Numbered from the stretch's first letter, positions 11,010 through 25,523 are shown. The stretch is 64,000 nucleotides of DNA from Symbiodinium microadriaticum (GCA_001939145.1 LSRX01000475.1:460696-524695), one strand, 5' to 3'. The notes: a model not told the origin generated them from the sequence alone. Numbers and translations are program-made.

Positions 11010-14000
11010 GACGACGACGACGACGACTACTACTATGCCACCGACCACCAGTATGATCGCTGAACTGTTGTAGCGGCTACTACGCCGCTGCCATGTCGAC
11101 CGCAACTGTCCTTCTTCTGCTGCGCCTGCCCAGTCCTCCTATGAATTTCTTTGGCAACAACTAATACTGCACCAGCCAGTACTTCTACTGATACTAGACT
11201 GCTGCTGCTACTGCCACTCTTCCTGGTCATTCGCTTCTGCGGCTGCGATGCCGACAACTTCTGCGACCTGCTGCAGCAAGCATGAGTGTCTTGAGCGTCA
11301 AGTTTTCGTTTGCTGCAGTGACTCTTCGTCTGTTACTGTTGCTAGTTCAACCTACCGCAATGTTGGTTTTCTACTGCTCTTGTTTAGAACGCGACTATTG
11401 CTATCATTGGACTAGTCTCGTTTATGTCGGTCTACGCATTTTGAAAGTTGTCGCCTGTGCGACTGTGAGAGCTTGTTCCTGTGACTCTAGTTGCTGCCTT
11501 TTCGGAGTCAGTGGTAGGCTTCTGATTATCGTGACCACTATGGCGGGTCATTCTTCAATGTGTCGCCTTTGTAATGATACTGGTCGTGATTATGCCGAAT
11601 ACTGCATTACTCGTTGCCAGCACGAGTTGGCAAGAGTTTTCGCAGCAAGCTAGTGACGTCATGCTCCCGTCAACCGCAAGCCCCGCTAAAGCAGGTGGAG
11701 ACTTCAGGTCTGAACTTATCAAACTTCCAGAGCAATGCAGGCTATGGTTGGTATTGAGCCAACATGTGCAGGTACGTGTATGTATGTGGTGCGGGCCTAG
11801 GGTTCAACGGGGGCGGGTTTAGGGTGCAATGGGTGCCCGTGCAGCGTGCAGGATACGACAGGTGCAGGGTCAGGTGTAGGATGCAACGGGTTCGCGTGGT
11901 GCAACAGATGCCGGTGTAGGGTGCTACGGGGGCAGAGTAGTGTGCAACGTGTAGGTCGTGAATATCGGCAGCCGAACGAAAGCCTGATGACGTGAAACCA
12001 GTGCGTTGGCGATGGAGGCCCAAAAACTCTGTATCCCTACATCTAGAGCCAGGCTTGTCCTGCCCCTATGCACCATAGACCGAACTCTACATCTGCATCC
12101 AATGCAGCACCCACATACCATGCAGTCGCCCTCCAGGTGCAAAAGCGCCCGTTGCACCCTACGCCTGTGCCCGTGCACCCGGCACACGCACCAGTTGCAC
12201 CCCACATCCACCCGTCTTTGTAACCTGCAACCACCTGTTGCACCCTGCATCGGCACCCGTCGCACCCTGCACCCGCACCCGTTGCCACCTGCGCCCGCAC
12301 GTTGCACCCTACACCCGCATCCATGCACCACAAAGTCGCCGCTAGAGCATTGCTTTCAAAGTTTCAGAATGGTGAACCACAGATGGAGCTCATAAAAATG
12401 AGCCAGGAGCAAGAATTCCACTAGCCTCAGAACTCTACCCCGATTCAAGCGAAAGCTGGCGGTCGCCCACTGTCGCCAGGTGGCAAACCAAGGATCCTCA
12501 GGTGGATCGGTGAAGTTCGACGGAGAGGCAGCGACCCCGGCCGAGGGCGGTATCTCGGCATATTAATAGCATATATTATATTATTTTGTGCATTATATAT
12601 TATATTATATTGTATTATATTATATTATATATTATTAGATAACAAACTTCGCTGAGATGGATGAATTTCTGGGTCGGGAGCGGTACCTTTTCCGTTTGTG
12701 GCACGCCAGGCAAAGCGTATTACCTGGGTGGCAAAACGGGCCTTCCGCTTGGTGGAACCATGTCCACAGAATTTACGGCATCTTGTCTGCAAGACGGAGC
12801 CTCATGTGGAGATTCGTCCATCAAATCTAGTCAGACACCTCACCGCCTTTCAGATGCCTTCGCGCTGCTTGTAAGGCTGTGATTTACGTCAAACTCCTCG
12901 GCAGCGACAACTCAGAAGAAGAAACCGTGATGCTAAAGGAAGGCCAGGGTCCATGTGAGCTTACACGTCGAGCATCGAGAATTGCATTGCTGCCCCGGCT
13001 TCAGCTTTAGGCCTTCAGGCCTAAGGCACTTCTGCTTAAGATTGCTGGAGCCCTCCGGACGTGGGTGTGACCTGTATGGGGAGGTGGGCCAGACGACTTC
13101 GGCGCATGGGAGCTCACGGCCACGCCGCTGAAGCAGCTCCGGGTCCGATCCTTTAAGGACAGTTTCGGCCCGTGGTGTTCCGGAGAAAACTTAGTCCTAT
13201 GTGACGCACCTCAACTATCGACCCCACTTCCGTGACTTTCTGCTGCAGGATTCCAAATCTCAAGCTGCTATCGGATGCCTGTGCCTGTCTTCCTATGCGG
13301 ATGAATGGGCAGCAGTCGCAGCAGCCTGGCAGTGTCTGGAGGGCTCACTGCGAACTCAACGACCACGCTAGTCTGAATGCTTGAAGACCCAGCTTTTTAG
13401 CGAAGGTGCGCTATGATGGCAAAGGCGAGAAGATCGAGCTGGTGGTGAATGGCAAAGTCTGCTGCGAGGCTACCGCCGTTTCAGAATCTAGGCACCATCT
13501 ATGTTGACGATGTGATCCCGGTCAATTGGGTGAAGCTCACGTCCTCTTGTCTGAAAACTTGCCGTGCAAAGTTCTTAGGCGACTTGTCGGCCAGAGTTGT
13601 GAAGTTATGAAGACGGGCTTAGGGCTTAAGCTGCTTCCCAGCTGATTGGCAGAGTCTGGGTTCAAGCCACTCAGGATCCCTCATGGTCGGATGTGGCTCT
13701 ACGCAACAGTGCCTTGGCTGGTGGTGTCTTCGTCTTGCTGGAGAAACAACCCGTGGCTCTTGCTAGTTTTGTGCCCAGAGCTCTGTCCTCGGGCACCAGC
13801 ACCACTTGCATCGTTATAGTTATAGTTCTCGACCACGACATCGTCTCATCCTTACGTTCATCATCCGTATCATCAGCATCATCGTCCTCATCACCACCAT
13901 CATCATCATTTTTCGTCATCACCACGTCAGCACCCTTCATCTTCATCGTTACCATGATGACTATCGTCCGCACCCAGAAGAGGGAGCCCCCGCGCTCGCT

Positions 14001-14493
14001 GACTCACTCACTCACATGACGATCCGAGATTCCTGAACGTGAAAAGGCCCAAAACCCAAAACGGTCTTCGTGAACATACAGGGAAACGTGCAAACTGAAA
14101 CCGCTGGGAGCGTCGCGGAGACTCCGACTCGCAATCCTAAGCGACGAGCATCACGCAATTGCACGCAGTGATCTTTGGAATCGTCGCCACGCACTGGCAA
14201 AATCTTCGCCATCACCATGTCGACTGATTGATTATTATATCTCTTCTAATGTTAACTGCCTGAGATTAATTCGGCGTGCTCTTCTTGTTTGCGCTCTGGG
14301 TCTGGAATCGCCTGTGTCATCTTGGGAACAGTCGTCGTCGCGACTGCGTGGCAAGTGTGAGGACAGAGACTGGCAATGTGGCTGCTGTTTCTGCTGCTTC
14401 CAGCTGGTGCTGGTGCCGCTACCACTACGCCTACCACCACAAGCACCAGTACCGTACCAGTACCAGCATTAGGACTCCTCCTGCTGCTGCCTC

Positions 14494-14529
<36 letters not shown>

Positions 14530-14551
14530 GGCTGCAACAACAACAACAACA

Positions 14552-14582
<31 letters not shown>

Positions 14583-17500
14583 GCACAGAAATCTCCGAGG
14601 CAGTGCTCCCGTGCATTTGGGACTCGTTCCCGGTCACCGGCGGCCTGGCGTGGTCGGGGAGGTCTCCGCAGCATCTCGGCCTCTCCGAGAATCCCACATA
14701 ATTTGGAAGACTCAGTGGTTTCCTATGGGGTTTTTTGGGTTTCTCGATTTACTTTAAGGTTTCACTGTCGCGGATTTTCAACACAAGGTTTGGTGGGCCG
14801 TTCTTTGTTCTTGCGAAAGTCCATTTAACCGACTCGGCATCAGTATGTTCTTCAAGATGAAATATCAACATGAGTCACGGCTACGACTATTGCTGTTGAT
14901 CTCCCGGCGAGCCTGCAGTTCTGCACCCGAGAAGCGCGCGGCTGAGGTCCAGATCTGGGACGGCGCCCAGGGCTCAGGGTGAAGTGCAGTTTTCGATTTT
15001 CGGGCGTCAGCAGACGGTGTTGCTCAGCATTGCAAAGTGGGGAGAGCATGTAGCAATTTCCGTGGGGCTTTGCTTGGCCGAGGCACTGACTGACGCAGAC
15101 ATCGATCACATCGTGGCTCAGTTCTCCGAGGCTCCTCACCCTGGCAGAGGGCTCGAACTACGGCCAAATTGAGCAAGCATCGAAGTTCGATTCCAAGGGA
15201 GATCCTTGTATGAGGTCTAGGGCGTCTAGGGTCTAGCTACTGACCGAGGACCGAGCGACAGTGCCTTTTGCCTGTGCAGGCGGCCCTATTGTTAAAACCA
15301 ATCATGCTTCGGCGGCAGTTTAAAGCTTCTGAAACGTATACTGTATAGACTTTGGCCACTCCTGGTGACCGTGAGGCTTCAGCATGGACAGAGCCTCAGG
15401 GCCTGTGGTGCAAGCACGACATCCTCTCCAACCGGACAGGCCCCGTCGAGTGGAGAAAGTAGTAAGTAGAGATACTTGTCGTTACTTCTGCCGGTTCGTC
15501 GTTAATATTGATAGCCCCGGCGATTGCAAGGCTATCGCGTAGCTCCAAGCTTGTGACCGTTGTCGTTGTTCTCCGATTGGCTTGTTTCTTCCATTGGAAA
15601 CTGGTTGGTGGTGGGGATAGTTTCAGATCTATTTCCAGGCACTCTTCAGATTCAAGCTGCGATGCCATAGACTCCATCGACCCCTGGGAAGGCGTGGCGA
15701 GCTTAGCTGCCTGCCGGGCCCTTTGCACCGAAGACCAGCGCTGCAAGTCGGTTCAGCCCGGTGCCCAGCAGCCCCTCACTCCGTCCGGATTCTTTGCTCT
15801 TGCGGCTTTCGAAGCCCGCCTCCCCAATGAAGACAACTAGCAGATACTATCTTACACCATACTACGGTAGACTAAGGACTAGACTAGACCAGACGATACT
15901 ATATACGATGCTCTACGATACTATACGATACTGTCGTATCCTATAAGGCAGCTTGCCAAAAGGTATCGGTCCAACGGGACCTGCGCGCTGCGCAGCCAGG
16001 AGGCTTGCACCCGGGCCGAGGGCTGCGCGCGGGAGCCCGAGTCGGTACTTCGAGGTTTAGGGTTTAGGGTTTTAGTGGTTTAGGGTTTAGGGATGGGTAG
16101 TTATAACTGGGGTTATAAGAGGAGAACTGTACATATCACCCATTTCGGAGGACTTGTAGCCCTACTTACAACTACAACAGAACCTTCAAGTATCCACAGG
16201 TCCTGCCTGCTGCTTATTGGATTAAGTTGAGGCTGCCTAAATTTGGCTATATGCTTCATACTGAAAGCCGGAAGGTGTAAAGGGGTGTTGCGCCGTGCAA
16301 GTCCCAGACGACAGAGTATGTTCGTCGGCTGTAATTCGATTCGGGCAGCCGCAGCGGCAGCTCGTCTGCTAATCTACATTCTCTGGTGCAAGCGTCTAAA
16401 GAACATAAAGAACATCACGATCGACCCGCGCCATGATTGACACTCCCACCGCCCCCCCCCNGAAATTTAGACCCTTCCCCCGCTCTTCTCGCGGATCCGA
16501 CGCCAAGGTGCGATGACTCCGACAGCCTTGCTTCGAATCACTGCCCCAGCGGCTCCTGTGCTCGGTTTTTGTACATTGCAGCGAAAGTAAAACTCTCATA
16601 CATTATACTATATTATATTATATGATATCATATGATATCATAATATATTAAATTAAATTATATCATGTTAGATAATACGATATTACATTATATTATATCA
16701 TATTAAATTAAGTTACATTATATTATGTTCTGTTATACTATATTATATTGTTTTATCTTATACTATGCTATATTATATTATCATATATTATATTATCATA
16801 TATTATATTATGTTATATTCTACAACATTATTAAATCATATTCAGTTAAATTAAATTAAAATATATTATATTATGTTATTATACTATATTATATTATATT
16901 ATATTGTATTATGTTCTATTATGCCATATTATAATATAATGTAATATATTATGCTATATTATACAGTATTATATTATATTATACTGTGCTATAGTATAGT
17001 ATAGGATAGTATAGTATAGTCTATTGTATGGAAATATAAGGAAATAAGAAATAAGAAATAATATCATATAATACAATATGATGTAATATATGGTATAATA
17101 TAGTATAGTATAGTATAATATAATGGCCTGCATGCGCGAAGGACTTTGACTTAGCTCTCGATATCTAAGGAGACGTGGTGGCCCCGGTCACAGGGCAGCC
17201 TGACAAGCTCGCCCACTACCCGACAACCTGCATGGGTGCCGCAAAGAAGCCCTGGTGGACGCAATCAAATGCCACATTGCAAAGCAACTCTGCGGCCACG
17301 AGCACCACCACCTTCACCACCACCAGCACCACCACGACGGTGTCGGTCCATCGTGCATCTTGCGATGACCTGACTTGCCCCGCAGGCGATGCTAGAATGG
17401 GAATTATGTAGGTAAGTAGGTAGGCAGGCAAGTGGATTGTGCATATGGGAGGCTATGTGGCCAAGACCGTCGGCAAAGCCCAGCTGTGCAAGGACGCCCG

Positions 17501-20500
17501 GTGCGAGGCGAGACCTATTCCATGGGCTTTCCTCATGATCTTACATTAGTATGCAGATTTGCTTCTATGTTCCCCCCTTGTTCTGGCTGCTCCGTCTCTT
17601 GGAGACAGAATCGACGCAACCGCTCATTGTTTGAGGAGTCAGAACCCCCTGCTCCCCTTCAGCGCCGCCCAATATGATGCGGCCACTTGACCTGCATGCA
17701 CCATCTGGGTCAAGGTCGACGAGTGCTGCGACACAGCGTCTTGGATCGCCATCAGCTGGGACGAGACGAAGGAGCTGCATCATGCACGGAGGTTTGGTGT
17801 TGCGGCTTCCGCACACGCTCACGCTCGCGCTCGCTCGCTCTTGGCTTTTCTTTCTCTCTTTCTCTATCTCCTTCTTCGTTTCGGTCTCTCTCTTTCTATC
17901 TCAGACTGTCACTTTCTCACATAAACATTGACACACATAGGTACAGTTACAAGTTAAAGGAGGGCACAGCTGTTCAAGATCCGGGAAGTACGCGGGAAAT
18001 GTTATTCAGATACACTTCAACACATGACATAGTTCAGAAGTTTTGTGTCATGGAGTTTAAGAGTTCGGTTGTGGGATGCTAAGACTGCTAAGATATAGGA
18101 TTGGGATGCTGGGATATAGATTTGGGGTTATCGAAGTTTGCTTTCGATCGTTGCGCAGCAGATCGTCGAGGCTTTCAGATTCGGAAAGCTTCGAGCCGAC
18201 TTTGCGCCGATGTGCAGGAGTGTGACCCCAGCTGCGGCTTGGACGAGGTCACCGAGACCCGATCTGTGACCTGCCAGGCCTCGGATCACTAAACAGATTA
18301 CGTAATATCAGCAGCCATCCTCCGCTCCCCTCACAGCCTCGGCCCAATGCAGGTGCCTGCTACAGGCAGGGTGGTGCCTCCTGGCTGCCCTAGTGGATTT
18401 GGCTCAGCATGCATTCGCCAGCTTATTGTCAGAGCTATGCCACGCGGGGTCTATCTTCAGCACCATGCGATGAGGGTGGCCGGGGGCTTTGCTCAATCAC
18501 ACTTCTCCATGGCACATACATCAGTCGCCGAACTCATCATCTCCGGGCATTCTCTGCCAGTCATGTACCTTTGCGGAATCCTCTGTGCGAGCCCAAAACA
18601 TCAAAAGTGCACTCCTGTCCCCACCTAAGGGCCGATGGCACCTGTCAGAAGAGCTCCCAGCCAGCTTCGGAGCGGCTACTCTGCCCTTTCACTGCGGTCT
18701 GTGAGAGCTGTGGCGGAGCCTTGGGATGAAACCGGGTAAGGGCCGAGGAATATAACAGCAAGAGATGCGAGCTGTGAAGCATTGGGTGCTAGAAAGTTGC
18801 AGCGCTTTCCAGGGGACAAGATGCCACGGCCTAGCATGTGGGCCAGGTCCTGAAAGCTGATTACACTAGTGGTAGAGGCCCGTACGAAACTGCATAAGGG
18901 TATGTTGCTTCTGAGATATCGGCCGAACTTACTGACCTTCCGGAGAGGTGAGTTGATGCTGCAAATGCTGTAGCAAGTGGATTGCACAGCATGCCTCGGC
19001 AAAACTAGTTCACTACTTTTCTCATTGTTTTCGCTACACGCCGCCTTTTCTCGAGGCTAGGTTCCCGGGATCGGTAATGCAGGGGAGCAAGGGTTGAATG
19101 CACTCACCCGAGTCATCCGGCTAGTTTGGAATGCATTGCTTACTCACTTAGTCAGACACAGAATCAGCACTGTCGGGAATTTGAGCCCGTGGGTGTGGAC
19201 TTAGTCGCAAACGCAAGAAGGCACACCATGCCCCTCACTTGACCCAGGTATCCAATGCGCAGCAGATGAGGTTCCTGTGGCGAATCCTCCTAGCTGCGGC
19301 GGCTCTTGCACAAGACGCTAGTAAAGCCATTGGATTGTCGGGGCCAGTTGCTGGTCTATCAAGCTTCGATGCTTTGAGAGAGCACGGTATGATGTCACGA
19401 CGTTAAGAAGGCGCGTCAGGTCTGCCGCATGCTAGCAGCTGCAGTTTTCTGAGACACAAGGACAGAAGTGCTGCAAGAAGATGCTTGGATGATTTCGTTT
19501 AGCTTACTGCTTGGATGTACCTAGTGGCGTAATTTGCTGGACTTGCCAGCTTCAGTGGCGCATCAGCAAAAAAAACATGAGTGGAGCCGCTTAAATCTGC
19601 ACAAGCTGTGAAAACGACCTGAAAGATTTAGCACCGATGGCTACAGATAGTTGGTAGCATTTGGTCTACTCCAAGACACTGCTTTCAAGCATTTTTTGGC
19701 CCACCGGATTGCCATGTTCGAGAGCGTTTTTGCTGTATCCAAGCTTTAAGACTCCGGGATTCTGAGCTGAGGCCCATGACGGGTGTCCAAGCCGTAGATG
19801 TGCTTTCCAACTTCACTTCGGCTGGGGCCTTGGTGAGTTGAGATCACTTGAGATATCTAGCTTGGATACAAGTAGTCCCCCGACATCACATTTGGGCATG
19901 CTGACGGCTGAGACTGCTCTTCACCAATCAAGCCAGAATTGGAGAGTCGATGGTATAGGCAGTTGGGACCTTGGCTAGGTGCTCAAATTGAACTTCTTAG
20001 ATTCTTGTTGCCGGAGTTAAGACTGGGTACTGTCATGCCACAAAGTGTGTACCACTGCACCTTACAAAGCTCATGCGCTAAGCGCCAAGCTGCAGATTCA
20101 AAGCCTGGTTCTTCACGTGCGGCCTTGAGGGGTTCAGGTATTTCCGCGGTTTAGGAGTTTAGGGGTTCAAAAAAAGGGGTTCAGGGTTCAGGCGATCAGG
20201 GTTCTGCAGGCAGAGGGTTTAGGGTTTTGGATGTCCAATATTATATTGATAGTATGTTATATTTTATTATACTATATTATAATATATTAAAGTATATTAT
20301 GTTATATTATATTATATTGTATTCTATTATATTACATTACATTATATTATATTATGTTATATTATATTATATTATATTATATTATATTATATTATATTAT
20401 AGTATAGTATAGTATAGTATAGTATATTATAGTATAGTATAGTATATTATATTATATTATATTATATTTAAAGGTGCCCAACCAGGGCTCCTCCGGCAAG

Positions 20501-22467
20501 CCGATGAAGTTCGACGGCGCTGCCGAGGTTGCAGAGCAGGGCGACTCGGCAAGGATGATCTCAGACTACTTCGGGCATTTCAGAGCTTATGAACAGGATC
20601 CTGCTCTTAGGGGTGGATGTTTGAATTTCTTACTGTCCGAATTTTGAACTTTGTTGCGTCTTCTCCTATTTCGTGGCTGGTACGAGTCCGGGAATAGATG
20701 CAAACTTGATTCCCGAGTGTTGTCGACTTTGAGTGCTGACCTTTCAACGAATCCGGATGTTATAGCCACCCAGAAGCTGGATGGCTGGAATCGGAGCTTA
20801 TTTCTGGTCTGGCCTCTTCTGTCCCCAAGCTCCAGCAGAATACTTAGAAATCTACCCCTCCACAAAGACTATCGAACCTCTTAAGCTAGCATAGTACCAG
20901 CAGTACTGCAACAAGAAAAAAAGAGTGAAGCCATCCACAATTGCTGGCGATGGGCGGCAGCTGCATTTCCTTCTACACCCTACACCCACTGCACACCCCG
21001 AAGCCCGTACAACTCCTGTGCGCTAAACCCGACCTCTGGAAGCAACGGCACAGATAGAGAGAGAGTGAGAGAGAGAAACCCGACCTAAAACTTCCTGGCA
21101 GGAACAGGAGAAAACCCGCCCTAACAAAACGCAGTGATTTATCTAAACTCACTAGAGCCGTGGTTGCCGATGACCTGTCCCTGTATGACTAGTTGTACTA
21201 GCTTCAGCAGACAAGCGTTCGTGGAGACACTTTGTTGCACTGTCAAGTGAATCAGTTCGGCTTCGGGCCGTATGTGTGTTTGATGTTAGTATGTGTGGGT
21301 TGGTTTCGTGTGGTGCCTGATTCCGCAGGGCGGGTGCCTGGCTTCCCTGGGCTCGTATGCCGCTGTAGCTGTTGGCTAGCATTGGGTACGGCGGTGCAAG
21401 GGCCAGGGGTAGTAAAGCTGCGACCTGTGAAGCTTTGCCTGCCTCGAGCGACCGCCAGAACGAAACCCTAAACGCTGAAGCCTGAGCTTTCCGGGTCTTG
21501 CGAGACGGCAGCGGGACGTTTAAGCAGCTCTGAGGCCCTAAAGCTTGTACCGGAAACCCTAACACCTACACCCCAGAGGCAAAATCTTTAAAACCTGAAC
21601 CTTCAAGTCGTTAGGCAAAACTTTCAAAATATTGATAGGATGAAAGACTAAAACCTGCGCCCTAAACCCTACAAGCAAAAATCGCTAAAGCTTTCCTGAG
21701 GGCACGCCTATCGCCTGAAGAACAGCTCCGGTTTGTCCCTCGGATCCCCGCTGTCCACCGAGTTCACCGCCTCTTGCCTTCAAGACTAAAAGGGGGATGT
21801 TCTAATGTAGGGGCCTTAACACTTACCTATACTACATTGGCGGGGCTCCTTACTATAGCTATAATATAATATACCTCGAAACCCTATTCTAGCTATTGAG
21901 GCCCCTACATTAAGCTGGTAGAGTAGAGTAGAGTGGTGCAGGGGAGACCAGAGTAGACTGGAGTAGTGTTATGTAAGGTTGAGTAGGGTGAGTAGAGTAG
22001 TGTAGCTTCGGCCCCAGTGTAGGGTCGAGTAGAGTAGAGTAGATGTTAAATAGCATGCTGTTGGGTGGTTGGGCCTGGGGCTCCAGGCTTCAGGGGCTTC
22101 GGGATGTTAGGACTTCAGGGCTTTAGGGGTTTAGGGATCTTTGCAGGGTGGCTAACTTGTTTTCGAGTCTTCTATCATAGGGACCCCAGCAAAGGCAGCG
22201 AGCCCAGAACTGTCATGTAGGAGCCTGAACAATGAGTTGTGACAGTTTTTCGGGCTCCCCAAGTCATGTTTGTCATGTTGTAGTCAGCCCTTAACTACTA
22301 ACTTGCCCTATTCTCAGCATACAGGCCTCTATATGACAAGCCGGCCGCAGCTTCTGAGGCACTTGCATACTTGAAGCTCACGGGGAGTGACGACGCCGAG
22401 GAAGCGACCGTTATGCTCAAAGAAGGACGGACCTGCCGGCAAGTCGGGTTCTATTGACTATGATGCA

Positions 22468-22498
<31 letters not shown>

Positions 22499-22570
22499 GT
22501 ACACACATACACATATGCATGTGTATATATATATACATACATACATACATACATACATACATACATACAT

Positions 22571-22601
<31 letters not shown>

Positions 22602-25474
22602 TATGTATCTAGAGGCATGTGCACAAGCTAGAATCATCATAAAAGCTGTAAGGCTGTATGAGAGCAAGCATGAGGATGCATAAGGTTGTGTTTGACTTGC
22701 AGTGCCGCAATAGTAGTACATCGGGGCAGATGGCCATCTGCAACAACATTTCGAAAACACAGCGCAGTATATGCCAGTATAGGCAACCTCGAACATATCG
22801 TTTGACGGTGTTTGCAGACATGTTCTGACGGATCCGATTATACTTTGCAAGAAATGAGTTGGCATATGTCACACACACACATGGTAGTGCATAGCGATGT
22901 GTGATGCTATCGTTAGAGTGTTCCGCGGCACCTAGCATGCCGGAAATACTTCTCGCAGTATGCAACCCAGCATCGAACATCGCCTTTGGTGACATTTCTT
23001 GTGGCAGCTCGCAAGATGAGGGTGCTCGGTGTGCAATTCCTGAAGGCGGCCCTGACGACCACGGCGCCTGGGAGCTTGTGGCTACACCGCTGCAGCAGTT
23101 CCGCTTGCGATCCTTCAGGGACCAAAGCTGCCTCTTTGTGCTTGTATCACACTCATTGTAATGCTTCTATTCCCGGCTGCATTCTGCAGGACCCGAAGTC
23201 CCAGACCTTCATCGGATGCCTTTGCCTCTCCTCCTATGCGGACGAATGGGCGTCGGTAGCAGCCACTTGGGTGCAGCCAGGGTTGAAGCCCGGCAGACCG
23301 CCCAGTCTCTTCTTAACCTTGGGCGCTGGGTCTCCGCAAAGCCCAAGATCATGACGTCCATTATCTGTAGCACAGGTGCGGTACGATGGCAAGGGTGAGA
23401 AGCTGGATCTTGTGGTCAATGGGAAAGTCTGCTGCCAGGCAGACAAAAGCACCGATTCTTGGCAGAATTCTGGTGACATCATTTTTCCCAAGACTATGCT
23501 TGCCGCCCCAGTCAGCTCATGAATAATGTAGCTTGCGCTGTCGTATCTATATAGGTGTGCTTCTTCAAAATGCACTTGCAACGTGTCGCCGAGGAGCCGT
23601 CTTGGTCGGATGCTGCACTTAGACAGAGCAGCTTGGCAGTGTTGATTGTAGCCCGCATTGCGCATCAAAAGGCATGTGGTCCGTGTGGAATGACCGGCAG
23701 TTGCCTCATCCTCTTTGGCTGCGGATAGCAGCATAGCCAGCAGGTAATTGCACAGTTCTTGGTGGCAGTGGATGCAGTCGCTCCTTCGTTGCTCTCACTC
23801 TTCCTCCTACCACTGGGACGTCTCCTAGCGACTATTACAGCTGCTTCTGCTGCTGCTGCTGCTGCTTCTGCTGCCGGTCCTCCGACTACTACAAAAACGA
23901 CGACTGCTACTTCTTGGTGCCTGCTTGCATGAAAAATCTACCCATGTTTCGCAAGGTACATTGGTGCATTTGGGCATGGTTCCGGGCTCCGTGCGACCCG
24001 GAGCTGCTGCGGAGGTCCACGCAGTGCCTCGGCAGGAGGTGTAGACGGGCTTGGAAGTTTCTGGCTCTGGTTGGGTTCGGGGTCGAGTGCTAGAAGACAG
24101 GGGCAGCAGGAGCTGTCAGGCGTTGCGTTTTGCGGTTCTGCGGTGCACGTGGTTTCGTGCGAGCTGAGTTTCGAGGGCGCAGCATAGTGTCAGCACTCTG
24201 CACCGCACACAAGCAATCGCCTCCAAGGTGCAACTCTGGGAGAGCGTCGCTTGATACTGCAAAGAAAATGTGTTTGGCCGTCTGCGTCGACGATAACCTC
24301 CTTTTGGCTGTAGCCGTCAGCAGCCTTGCTCTGTGTGTAGAGTGTATCAGAGAGTCCGGTCTCCAGTCCGGTCGTTCGGAAGCTGTTGGCCAGGTGTCCA
24401 GGTGTCCAGGTGTCCAGGTGTCCAGGTTCGAAGTTGAACGCACGCATGATGCAGACTCACTCAAGTTTGTATTCGCTGAAGACGCCTGGGCCTGGAGTGA
24501 GGCACTGACTGATCCCGACCTAGACCACCTGGTGGCTCATTTCTCCCATGCGCCTGGCCTGTACTTTTTTTTAAGCCCCTGCACCCATGATTCCCATGTA
24601 ATGCCTCTTGCGCGAGCTCCGGTTTTCGGGGCTGTCTTGCAAGCTGCACAGAAATGTCATAGGCCCTGCACGACAAGAATGCGATGAGGTGATGGCATGG
24701 TCGAAGGCTGCGGAGCTGCGGTGTGCCGATGATATCATCTCCAACGAAAGAGGCCACGCTGAGCGATCGAGCCGGGATTCCCTCATCAAATCTCAAAATG
24801 CCTCCAACGCTGGTGGGAAGGTACTCATGTTTGTTGCACGGTGACAGATGTCTCAGAAAATAGCTGCCGGCCGACAAAACTTTGCATTAACGGGTAGCCC
24901 AGTAAGGTGGAAATCATTTCTGTATTTTCGGCATCCAGGCGGACAAACTGTCCAATAATTATTGGGCACCCCCCAAAGCAATGAACAACACCCAGTTGCA
25001 CAATACAGTCGGGCCCTTAGGCCTCCCCCGATTAATCAGTCAGAGACTCGCTGACAGGTCTATGTTCCAGCAAGCAGCAGTCGTGGAAGCCTTTTGTACA
25101 AGCGAAGAGCCTGCAGCTGGCGTCGGGCTGGCCGCAACACACAGGGTTCTGCTCAGAAGAGAGAGGCTCCCCATGCCCTGGCGAAGAAGAAGAAGAAGAA
25201 GAAGAAGAAGAAGAAGAAGAGAGAGAGAGAGAGAGAGAGAAAAATGTGGACTGGTACTGTCACCCCCTCGAAAGCCCCACAAACCGTGGGGGGCCCGAGT
25301 CCCGGAGGGGTCTTAACTTATGCCCGAAGGAAGAAGAGAAAAATGTATATGGAAAAAATATGTCTGTCTGCATGTATGCATATATGTACGTACGTGCGTA
25401 TGTACGTGTGTGTAGACATACACACACACGCAGATACATACCTACCTACCTACCTACATACATACATACCTACA

Positions 25475-25523
<49 letters not shown>

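Noticed and set aside
10371..11063. 230-codon plus ORF with poly-Asn and poly-Tyr
   Set aside because: Most of it is the AAC/ACT microsatellite array. Only the part near 10,423-10,454 may be an exon.
23234..23734. 166-codon minus ORF
   Set aside because: It overlaps plus-strand exons 13-15 of copy B, which are supported by paralogy, phase and splice sites. It is a shadow frame.
23838..23925. Ala/Thr-rich tract as a constitutive exon between exons 15 and 16
   Set aside because: Exons 15 and 16 join in phase directly in both copies (A plus GC or GT gives a Ser codon), and adding the tract breaks the LamG-like order. Kept as a possible optional exon.
24461..24877. 138-codon minus ORF
   Set aside because: It overlaps exon 17 of copy B on the plus strand, has no recognisable motif and no counterpart in copy A.
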